DNA from: UKL13-2 sp031414695
GTDB lineage: Bacteria > Pseudomonadota > Gammaproteobacteria > Burkholderiales > Usitatibacteraceae
Length of the DNA stretch: 64,000 bases
Reading direction: 5' to 3'
NCBI GenBank assembly: GCA_031414695.1
Contig: JANNWG010000037.1
Span: 1-64,000 of the forward strand
The position numbers and the translations under genes are program-made. The notes beneath the pieces were generated by a model. The model worked only from the letters and a program-made list of their open reading frames with translations, had not been told where the DNA came from and made no database searches. This document shows positions 52,032 through 58,659 of the stretch, piece after piece (position 1 is the stretch's first letter; each line of letters opens with the position of its first letter).

Positions 52032-52060
52032 ATGGCATCAATCATAAATTTTGCCTGATC
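52013..52060. repeat. REP-like AAATGG tract after the oxidoreductase
   Basis: CATAAATGGGGTTGCATAAATGG followed by CATCAATCATAAATTTTGCC repeats the ATAAATG wording seen at 976-1020. It overlaps the last codons of the oxidoreductase gene, whose end (ECINGVA) may therefore be a repeat-derived extension. Confidence 0.4.
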
Positions 52061-52067
52061 CAACTAA

Positions 52068-52190
52068 TAGGGAGGTTCTCAAAACCCCCGTTCGCCCTGA
52101 GCTTGTCGAAGGGTAGCTCTTGTAAATGATTGATTTAATTAAACGTGCGGGTGGTTCGACAAGCTTACTACGAACGGTTTAGAGGTTATG
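52068..52190. repeat. Inverted repeat of the TTCGACAAGCTCAGG type
   Basis: CCGTTCGCCCTGAGCTTGTC at about 52088 and GACAAGCTTACTACGAACGG at about 52158 are inverted relatives, with further outer pairing (GGTTCTCAAAACC against TAGAGGTTATGAGAAG). Such TTCGACAAGCTCAGGGCGAAC repeats are scattered intergenic elements in many proteobacteria. Non-coding. Confidence 0.6.
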
Positions 52191-52206
52191 AGAAGTACCC
52201 AATACT

Positions 52207-52277
52207 AAAAGTCATTTATTGATAGATGTTTCCAGCCATTTTTGCTTCAAAATGGTCGTAGATAAAGGCGTTTTTAA
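52207..52277. repeat. 3'-end palindromic repeat, copy 7
   Basis: AAAAGTCATTTATTGATAGA on the left is mirrored by CGTAGATAAAGGCGTTTTT on the right around CAGCCATTTTTGCTTCAAAATGG (shown by its ends CAGCC and AATGG). A degenerate copy that ends about 20 bases from the stop of the minus-strand esterase gene. Confidence 0.65.
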
Positions 52278-52295
52278 ATCAAGCGCAATTTGCAT

Positions 52296-53249
52296 TCAAT
52301 CAATCAGCGGTGCAACCGCAGCTGCCATCAAATGATTATCGTGCGTCGCCCCCGGAACAACTTGCATGCGCCAACCGAGGCGAACGCCATATTTCTGCGC
52401 CTGTTTTTTCGCATTTTCGAAGAAGTATTGGCCGCGCGCGAATCGATGTGGGCCTTGGCGCATCGACCCTGCGCTACGCGATAAGCTTTCGTGATTGGGA
52501 TCATTGTCGGCATCGCCCAGCAGCACAATCACGTCCTTTGTCAGTGCGCTTTTCAAATGTGATTCCGTAACAGGTGTATTGCCCAAGCCGTGGGGAAACG
52601 GTTCGCTGTAATCTGGCAGTGTGTACCAGCCCGCATTGGCCGCGATAAACCGCTTCGCACGCGTATTTTGCTTGAAGTAAAGAAAGCGATGCGTGAATTG
52701 CGATCCCGCAGAATGGCCGTAGATCGAATAGTTGTTTTTATTGCTGCCAATCTTAGTGCGTACCGTATCAAATAGCGGCTCAATAACGGAGAACGTCCAA
52801 ACGGATTCCTCTTGAATCTGCATAGTCTGTTTATGATAAATATTGCCGCGTGTGTATTCGCCAGAATCAGGGTAAGTTTTCAACGAAAATTCTGGCGCGA
52901 TAATAATTAGGCCATGCTGATTCGCAGGCTCGACCCACTCGCGCAGGTAGCGATGCGGATCGCGTTTTGCACCATGCAGCATGAATAGTATCGGCGCACT
53001 AGCGACATTCACACCCGCAGGAATATAAAACCATACAGGAATTTGTGCGCCACCCCAATTGGTAAAAGTGAAGCGATTAATTTGTCCAGCCTTTATCTCG
53101 CGCGCATCCGTAAGATTGATCGTCTTAATTTCATGGAATGGGTTTTCAACCGCCATCCGCGCCGCTGGCTTTATAGGCGCAGTGGCTGGCTCTGTCGCTG
53201 CGCAGCCGTACAAAAACAACGAGATCAATAGAAGAAAAATAATCTTCAT
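52296..53249 (-). CDS. Lipoprotein alpha/beta hydrolase (esterase/depolymerase-like)
   Basis: This 317-residue protein has a lipoprotein signal peptide with lipobox LYGC (Cys16). An alpha/beta-hydrolase domain follows: LFMLHGAKRDPHRYL near residue 88, nucleophile motif YGHSAGSQF (Ser180), LLGDADNDP near residue 248 (Asp candidate) and GATHDNHLM near residue 305 (catalytic His). It resembles PHB-depolymerase or feruloyl-esterase-like proteins. It is probably tethered to the outer membrane facing the periplasm or surface. The substrate is unknown. Standalone gene. Confidence 0.85.
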   Translation of the reverse strand: MKIIFLLLISLFLYGCAATEPATAPIKPAARMAVENPFHEIKTINLTDAREIKAGQINRFTFTNWGGAQIPVWFYIPAGVNVASAPILFMLHGAKRDPHRYLREWVEPANQHGLIIIAPEFSLKTYPDSGEYTRGNIYHKQTMQIQEESVWTFSVIEPLFDTVRTKIGSNKNNYSIYGHSAGSQFTHRFLYFKQNTRAKRFIAANAGWYTLPDYSEPFPHGLGNTPVTESHLKSALTKDVIVLLGDADNDPNHESLSRSAGSMRQGPHRFARGQYFFENAKKQAQKYGVRLGWRMQVVPGATHDNHLMAAAVAPLID

Positions 53250-53515
53250 TCGTCAACGCCTAAAGATAGTGAGTAATTTTGTGTGCGCAATTGCAGTTAT
53301 TCGTAACATATGCCGATTGTATTTTCAGCTAAAAATTAAGCGGCGCGATCAATTTCGTCTGATTGATGCGTGAAAATAGTATCACCGGAATGGACGCAAC
53401 TTTATCGTTGATATTCATTGCGGGCAGTATTACACGATAGTCGTATTCTGGACTCGCATCCATCGCGATACTGATTGAAAACGTGCTTGCGAATTTGACA
53501 CCATTTATCGACCAA
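53250..53515. other. Intergenic stretch with a short unassigned frame
   Basis: There is no confident gene. On the minus strand an open stretch of about 80 codons without an ATG at its head (53330-53580, containing AMDASPEYDYRVILPAMN and ending APLNF) reads smoothly. It could be a decayed or truncated gene end, but there is no recognisable family, so it is not called as a CDS. Confidence 0.25.
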
Positions 53516-53590
53516 GGTAAAAGGCGCCGCGCTTTTGCGGCGTCCAGCGACCGAAGGGAGAGACTTTGACCGACGTGTTATGCATCGCGC
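53515..53590 (-). other. Possible degenerate integron attC-like site
   Basis: Immediately after the minus-strand small membrane gene (stop 53591): GCATAAC (core-like), CGTCGGTC, then a GC hairpin GACGCCGCAAAAGCGCGGCG and CTTGGTCGATAAATGG. The position after a short cassette-like gene and the CGCCGC/GCGGCG hairpin resemble an attC. The right-hand core GTTRRRY is not recognisable, so it would be decayed. Low confidence. Confidence 0.25.
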
Positions 53591-53902
53591 TCATCCGATG
53601 TCGCCGCACATAATAGACACGATGGCACCCCCGATGAAAAAAATTGCCCCCATGACTGGTGCGTAGATGGCTGCAACAGTACATCGCGGAAAATCTGGAG
53701 ACATTGCTTTCCCCACAGAAATAGTTCCGCTAATGAGAAGAGCACCAAACAAGGACCAATAAAATGGCCACCTCCAACCAGGCAAAGGCGCATGGCCTGG
53801 TGGAACCGTGGCGTTTGCCCAGACGATGAAAAGAAAGAGAACGAAGGGCACACCAAGAAGTGACCAAGCCAAAAGAACTCGCGATAATTTTTTAGGATGC
53901 AT
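53591..53902 (-). CDS. Small three-helix membrane protein
   Basis: This 103-residue protein has hydrophobic segments at about 8-27, 44-64 and 78-98 and a basic start (MHPKKLSR). Between the helices lies a PPGHAPLPGWRWPFYW segment. I do not recognise the family. Short hydrophobic proteins like this are common in integron cassettes, and the DNA right after the stop looks weakly attC-like. It stands alone between two gene-poor gaps. Confidence 0.6.
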   Translation of the reverse strand: MHPKKLSRVLLAWSLLGVPFVLFLFIVWANATVPPGHAPLPGWRWPFYWSLFGALLISGTISVGKAMSPDFPRCTVAAIYAPVMGAIFFIGGAIVSIMCGDIG

Positions 53903-54059
53903 AACTTAATTTGTGGCTACAGACCCAGTCTCCACAACTTTTGGGGTTGACGCACAACTTGTATGAAAAAAATGTAAAACACATATTGAAATCAAGCCTA
54001 TACGCAAATAAACTGTATTTATGAACTGTTACAACAAAATCAAGTTTTCCGGCAAAAAT

Positions 54060-54262
54060 TGTTGACCTATAACGCACGCTAACGACGTGTGTTTGGCGAT
54101 GATGGCGAAGTCACGATCATTATGCAATAGCCCGATGCGATGTTGAATACAAAGACACAGTGGGTAATAAAAATAAGCCAGCGCAATAGCTGGTGCTAAT
54201 TCGCCGCTGCTAACCTCAACTACGCAATGCATGCCCGTTGTGATTTGCAATACATTACGCAA
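54060..54262 (-). pseudogene. Remnant of a PIN-domain (VapC-like) toxin gene
   Basis: The minus-strand frame contains IQHRIGLLHNDRDFAIIAKH then TSLACVI. The LLHNDRDFxxIAxHT wording is the C-terminal signature of VapC-type PIN toxins. The N-terminal LDTN half is absent and the frame has stops shortly upstream, so only about the last third remains. The intact VapBC pair at 54436 is on the opposite strand. The rest of 53903-54392 shows no gene. Confidence 0.5.
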
Positions 54263-54392
54263 ATCTTTTAGGCGACATAATTCGCCGCGTTAATTTGTCG
54301 CTTAAGTGTGAGCGCTAAGCGCGTAGCTAATTAACCTATATTTAGAAAAGTGTTGATACCTCTAAATAACGCGATTGCACATCATCAACTTG

Positions 54393-54421
54393 AGTATTAC
54401 AATGTTAATTGTAGTAATACT
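54393..54421. promoter_or_regulatory. Palindromic operator of the VapBC pair
   Basis: AGTATTAC / GTAATACT are perfect 8-bp arms at the outer ends (54393-54400 and 54414-54421), with an inner TACAAT-gtta-ATTGTA palindrome. It ends 14 bases before the antitoxin start, overlapping the expected promoter. AbrB/MazE-type antitoxins bind such sites to repress their operon; the function is inferred from position. Confidence 0.6.
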
Positions 54422-54435
54422 TAAGGAGCGACAAC

Positions 54436-54675
54436 ATGTCAACATCTCTCACCAGCAAGGGGCAAGTGACGATCCCCAAGCAAATTCGCGATGCACTCAA
54501 TTTAGCCCCCGGCAACCTAGTTGACTTTGCTGTTAACGACGATGGCGAGGTGGTGATTGTCAACGCGCGCGCTAAGGTAAGTCGTAAGCCAGATCGTTTT
54601 GAAGCGGCGCGTGGCAAAGCCGATATTAAATGGCGAACCAAAGACCTCATGGCGCTATTGCGTGGTGATAATTGA
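54436..54675 (+). CDS. vapB: AbrB/MazE-family antitoxin (VapB-like)
   Basis: The protein has 79 residues. The N-terminal swapped-hairpin AbrB DNA-binding domain is clear (SLTSKGQVTIPKQIRDALNL at residues 4-23, GEVVIVNA near residue 36). The C-terminal tail (residues 48-79) should bind the toxin. AAGGAG precedes the ATG by about 7 bases. The stop shares one base with the start of the PIN toxin (TGATG), so they are translated together. Confidence 0.88.
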   Translation: MSTSLTSKGQVTIPKQIRDALNLAPGNLVDFAVNDDGEVVIVNARAKVSRKPDRFEAARGKADIKWRTKDLMALLRGDN

Positions 54676-55076
54676 TGCTGCTCGTTGACACGAATGTGCT
54701 CGTTGACGTGCTTGAAAACGATCCTGAATGGGCAGACTGGTCGATTAGCCAATTGCGCGCGCAATCAAAAGTACATCGACTTGCGATAAATCCCATCATC
54801 TATTCTGAAATGTCGCTGACTTTTTCGACTGTTGAAGCGTTGGATAAAACCATTGACGCACTTGAACTGACGATGATCGAGCTACCACGCGCGGCGTTGT
54901 TTCTGGCGGGCAAAGCATTTGTGCGCTATCGCCGCAAAGGCGGCACAAAGACTAATGTGCTTAGTGACTTTTTTATCGGCGCGCACGCAGCGGTAACCGG
55001 TCATCATTTACTGACGCGCGATACGAAACGCTATGCAACATATTTCCCCAGCGTGAAGCTCATCGCGCCAAATTAA
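54675..55076 (+). CDS. vapC: PIN-domain toxin (VapC-like)
   Basis: This 133-residue protein from the ATG at 54675 carries PIN acidic residues Asp5 (MLLVDTNVLVDV), a Glu in YSEMSL near residue 45, Asp near residue 97 (LSDFFIGAHA) and Asp in TRDTKRY near residue 114. VapC toxins are Mg-dependent RNases, many of which cut initiator tRNA or rRNA; the target here is unknown. Order is antitoxin then toxin, the classical form, in contrast with the 15540 pair. Confidence 0.88.
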   Translation: MLLVDTNVLVDVLENDPEWADWSISQLRAQSKVHRLAINPIIYSEMSLTFSTVEALDKTIDALELTMIELPRAALFLAGKAFVRYRRKGGTKTNVLSDFFIGAHAAVTGHHLLTRDTKRYATYFPSVKLIAPN

Positions 55077-55090
55077 CAAAAAAATAATGA

Positions 55091-55160
55091 AGCACTAATA
55101 TCTACGGGAATTTTGAAGCAATAATTCGCCAAACTGCACACCAATAGGCGACTTTTAACT
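55091..55160. repeat. 3'-end palindromic repeat, copy 8
   Basis: CACTAATATCTACGGGAATT on the left is mirrored by GCACACCAATAGGCGACTTT on the right around TTTTGAAGCAATAATTCG. It fills the gap between the convergent ends of vapC (55076) and rlmD (55177), as copy 5 does between amiC and astB. Confidence 0.72.
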
Positions 55161-55176
55161 ATTTATATTGAGTTCA

Positions 55177-56520
55177 TCAACTACGCTCAAATACCGCAAT
55201 TGATTCCACGTGTGCGGTGTGCGGAAACATATTGACCACACCTGCGGCGGTGAGGCGAAAGCCATTGATATTGACCATGACATCGGCATCGCGTGCGAGG
55301 GTGGAGGGGCTGCATGATACGTAAACGACGCGGGTTAATTCGGGGCGCAGCTCGCGCGTGAGCAGCTTGCACACTTCGAATGCGCCATCGCGTGGTGGGT
55401 CGATGAGCATCTTGCTTGCGCGCGGTACACGCTGCATGGCCGCTTCTTGGTCGGTGTATAAATCGGCGGCGAAAAATGTGGCGTTCGCACTTAAATTATT
55501 GCGGGCGGCATTTTCGGTGCCGCGTTGTGTGAGCGATTCGCTGCCTTCGACGCCGACAACAATCGCGCCCCGTTTTGCCATTGGCAGCGTGAAATTACCG
55601 AGGCCAGAAAATAGATCAACAATACTTTCACCCACTTGCGGGTCAATCAGATTCACCGCGCGCTCCACCATTAAGCGATTCACCGCGTGATTAACTTGAG
55701 TAAATTCAGTTGGCCGAAAATGAATGTCGAGATCGAATTCTGGCAATGTGTAGGAAACAGGTGGCATATCGAGTGGATACCACGGCACCGCTGTTTCGGG
55801 GCCTTTGATTTGTAGCCAAAATTGCAGCTTGTGTGTGGCACGGTAGTGATCTGCGAAGACTTTTAATTTTGCTTCGTCATTCGGCGTGAGTGCATCCATG
55901 ATGCGCAGCACCAATGCGGTGACGTTTTCGCCCACAGCAATTTCTATCTGCGGAATGCGATCACGAATATCGAGTGTGGTGAGCAAATCACGTAGCGGAT
56001 CAATCAATTGCCCTAGCCCACCTGCAAGCACTTCGCATGAATGCATATCGGCGACATAGCCTGATTTTTTCTCACGAAAGCCGACTAGCACGCCGCCTTT
56101 TTTAGCAACGTAATTTGCCGAGATGCGTGCACGATGACGATAGCCCCACGGTGCTGCATAAATCGGCGGCAAGATGCGCTCTGGTGTGACTTTGCCAATG
56201 CGGGCAAGATTGTCCTCCAGCACACGCTGCTTCGCGGCCACTTGTAGGCGCATGTCGGCGTGTTGCAAAATACAGCCGCCGCAGATTTCATAGTAAGCAC
56301 ACTGCGGCGTGACGCGGTCAACGGACGAGCGAGAAATATTTAATAGCGTGGCTGTTTCAAAATTTTTCTTTTTGCGCGAGGGCTGGTAGGTCACCACTTC
56401 ACGCGGCAATGCGCCTGCAACAAAAACCACTTTGCCATCGACATGGGCAACACCGCGGCCTTCGTGGTCTAGTGACTCAATATGGGCAACGGGGATAGCT
56501 AATGGTGGAGATGTCGTCAT
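55177..56520 (-). CDS. rlmD: 23S rRNA (uracil-1939-C5)-methyltransferase
   Basis: This 447-residue protein has an N-terminal TRAM domain (VAHIESLDHEGRGVAHVDGK near residue 11), [4Fe-4S] ligands in CAYYEICGGCILQH near residue 74 and MHSCEVL near residue 160, a SAM motif VDLFSGLGNFTLPMAKRG near residue 298, and the catalytic Cys in VYVSCSPSTLARD near residue 404. It methylates U1939 in 23S rRNA. Length and domain order are standard. Confidence 0.95.
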   Translation of the reverse strand: MTTSPPLAIPVAHIESLDHEGRGVAHVDGKVVFVAGALPREVVTYQPSRKKKNFETATLLNISRSSVDRVTPQCAYYEICGGCILQHADMRLQVAAKQRVLEDNLARIGKVTPERILPPIYAAPWGYRHRARISANYVAKKGGVLVGFREKKSGYVADMHSCEVLAGGLGQLIDPLRDLLTTLDIRDRIPQIEIAVGENVTALVLRIMDALTPNDEAKLKVFADHYRATHKLQFWLQIKGPETAVPWYPLDMPPVSYTLPEFDLDIHFRPTEFTQVNHAVNRLMVERAVNLIDPQVGESIVDLFSGLGNFTLPMAKRGAIVVGVEGSESLTQRGTENAARNNLSANATFFAADLYTDQEAAMQRVPRASKMLIDPPRDGAFEVCKLLTRELRPELTRVVYVSCSPSTLARDADVMVNINGFRLTAAGVVNMFPHTAHVESIAVFERS

Positions 56521-56604
56521 TGGTGTGTGTGATTGAAATTGAAATTTGACTGCATTATCCCATTGCGAATATGGGCTGTGCGAATCTGTGTGTGTTAGGT
56601 GCAG

Positions 56605-56980
56605 TTACTGAAAAACCCCTCCTACCATTCGGAGGGAGGAACTGGTGTTGTCGTAGTTATTGTGCTGGGTGGTTGCAGCCCAAATCCCTATCAACTTTTG
56701 AACCTAGAAACGGGTATTGCAAATCTAGCAACGTGGCAGCCAATGTCGTGTCGTTCTTGATACGACGCAATCCCCTCTACCTCCCCTTTTTCAAAGGGGA
56801 GAACTGGTTAGCGGATTTTTGCAAAATTGAACTCGAACCCTAGATTGGCTCCTCCCTTTGAAAAAGGGAGGGTGGGAGGGATTGTGGTGGGTATTGCAAA
56901 TCTAGCAATGTGGCAGTCAATGTCGTGTCGTGCTTAATACGACGCCGGAAAAGGGAGGGGCCGATTGGTGGGGTTTTAAA
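56605..56980. repeat. Cluster of CCCCTCCC hairpins and a 57-bp direct repeat
   Basis: Four C- or G-rich hairpin pieces lie at about 56612-56645, 56766-56806, 56847-56880 and 56945-56975 (for example CCCTTTTTCAAAGGG). Between them a unit starting GGGTATTGCAAATCTAGCAA occurs at 56712-56768 and again at 56889-56945 with about five mismatches. The unit spacing is 177 bases. The gap 56521-57075 has no convincing gene; the open frame at 56571 is made of these repeats. Confidence 0.75.
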
Positions 56981-57075
56981 AATAGCGCTCTGATTTCACG
57001 ATTGTTATTGCATTCAATTTAATAAAGTGTAAAACACACGTGCTAGCATTCACGCAACTAAAAATTGTGCGCCTA

Positions 57076-57633
57076 ATGACCCATCTCATCCCCAAATTTT
57101 GCAGCCAATGTGGCAGCGATAAGATTACCCAGCGCATTCCAACAGGCGACGATCATATTCGCGATGTGTGCGACAACTGTGGTCACATTTATTATTTCAA
57201 TCCAAAAATAGTCGTTGGCGCATTGCCGATTTGGCAAGACCGCGTGCTCTTGTGCAAGCGCGCCATCGAGCCGCGCTACGGTAAGTGGACATTGCCCGCT
57301 GGCTTCATGGAAGAAAACGAAAGTCTAGAAGACGGTGCGATGCGCGAGACGCTTGAGGAAGCCAGCGCACGTATTCATTCACTCACGTTGTACACCGCCA
57401 TCTCACTACCTGATATTTCGCAGGTGTATATGCTGTTTCGCGCCGAATTAAGTGACCTTAATTTTTCATCTGGCACGGAAAGTTTGGAGGTGAAATTATT
57501 TACCGAGGCAGAAATCCCTTGGGATGAAATTGCCTTTCGCACGATCACCGCAACGCTTAAACATTATTTTGCCGACAGAAAACACGGTGTATTTCCAACC
57601 TATACCGAGACGCTCAGACACAATCGTGGATAG
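57076..57633 (+). CDS. Nudix hydrolase with N-terminal zinc ribbon
   Basis: From the ATG at 57076 the protein has 185 residues (a GTG at 57040 is an alternative; neither has a clear ribosome-binding site). A zinc ribbon of two CxxC pairs (FCSQCGSDK and VCDNCGHI) is followed by the Nudix box GFMEENESLEDGAMRETLEE near residue 77, with the REUXEE core as RETLEEAS. This resembles NADH pyrophosphatase-like or ADP-ribose-type Nudix enzymes; the substrate cannot be read from sequence. It is followed 21 bases later by the ligase-associated exonuclease. Confidence 0.9.
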   Translation: MTHLIPKFCSQCGSDKITQRIPTGDDHIRDVCDNCGHIYYFNPKIVVGALPIWQDRVLLCKRAIEPRYGKWTLPAGFMEENESLEDGAMRETLEEASARIHSLTLYTAISLPDISQVYMLFRAELSDLNFSSGTESLEVKLFTEAEIPWDEIAFRTITATLKHYFADRKHGVFPTYTETLRHNRG

Positions 57634-57654
57634 GCATCTATTTCATCAATTGCA

Positions 57655-58659
57655 ATGAGCCTACTCACTCACACCCCACGCGGCCTTTATTGCGAAGCGG
57701 GTGATTTTTATATTGATCCGTGGCGGCCAGTGAGCCGTGCTGTTATCACCCACGCACACAGCGACCATGCACGGCCTGGGCATGGTGCATATCTCGCCAC
57801 ACCGAATGCATTAGGCGTACTCAAAACGCGGCTGGGCGCTAATGCCAGCATCACCACCCTGCCCTATGCGGAGTCGGTACTGATCAACGATGTTAAGTTG
57901 TCGTTTCACCCTGCTGGGCACGTGCTGGGTAGCGCTCAGGTGCGCCTAGAACGTAAGGGCGAAATATGGGTGGTCTCGGGCGATTACAAGCTTGACACCG
58001 ACCCTACCTGCGATAGTTTTACGCCAGTGCGATGCAATACCTTTGTGACTGAATCCACCTTTGGTTTGCCTTTCTATCGCTGGCGCACGCATGATGAAAT
58101 GTTTGGCGAAATTAACCAATGGTGGGCGGCAAATGCAGCAGCAGGCCGCACAAGTGTGATTTACGCTTATGCCTTTGGCAAGGCGCAGCGCATCATCAAA
58201 AGTGTCGATGCAGCGATAGGCTCTATTGTTTGTCATGCAGCTGTTGAAAACTTAAATCGCGCTTATCGCGATGCAGGTGTGGCGCTGCCGCCAACATTAA
58301 TGGTGTCTGAAAATGCGGCTGATTTTGATTACAAAAAATCTTTAGTCATCGCTCCGCCATCGGCGCGCGGCACGCCGTGGCTAAATCGTTTTGAGCCATA
58401 TTCGGATGCATTTGCATCTGGCTGGATGGCGCTGCGTGGCACGAAAAAGCAGCAAGGTGTGGAGCGCGGCTTTGTGGTATCGGATCACGCCGATTGGCCT
58501 TCGCTGATTAATGCGGTGGAGGCTACTGGCGCATCACGCGTGCTAGTCACGCATGGTAGCGTACCAATCATGGTGCGTTATTTGCGTGAGTGTGGGTTAG
58601 AGGCAGATGCGCTAGAGACGGAGTTTGGCGGGGACGATATTGAATTGCCCTCGACATGA
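57655..58659 (+). CDS. DNA-ligase-associated metallo-beta-lactamase exonuclease
   Basis: This 334-residue protein has the metallo-beta-lactamase metal motif THAHSDHARPGHG near residue 32, FHPAGHVLGSAQV near residue 82, SGDYKLDTDPT near residue 104 and a late His in VSDHADWPSL near residue 281. It is the SNM1-like nuclease family that is regularly encoded beside ATP-dependent DNA ligases. The stop overlaps the ligase start by four bases, the classical pairing. A role in DNA end processing is inferred. Confidence 0.92.
   Translation: MSLLTHTPRGLYCEAGDFYIDPWRPVSRAVITHAHSDHARPGHGAYLATPNALGVLKTRLGANASITTLPYAESVLINDVKLSFHPAGHVLGSAQVRLERKGEIWVVSGDYKLDTDPTCDSFTPVRCNTFVTESTFGLPFYRWRTHDEMFGEINQWWAANAAAGRTSVIYAYAFGKAQRIIKSVDAAIGSIVCHAAVENLNRAYRDAGVALPPTLMVSENAADFDYKKSLVIAPPSARGTPWLNRFEPYSDAFASGWMALRGTKKQQGVERGFVVSDHADWPSLINAVEATGASRVLVTHGSVPIMVRYLRECGLEADALETEFGGDDIELPST

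Noticed and set aside
56571..56843. 90-codon plus-strand frame before the Nudix gene
   Set aside because: It is made of the repeat units and hairpins of this gap.
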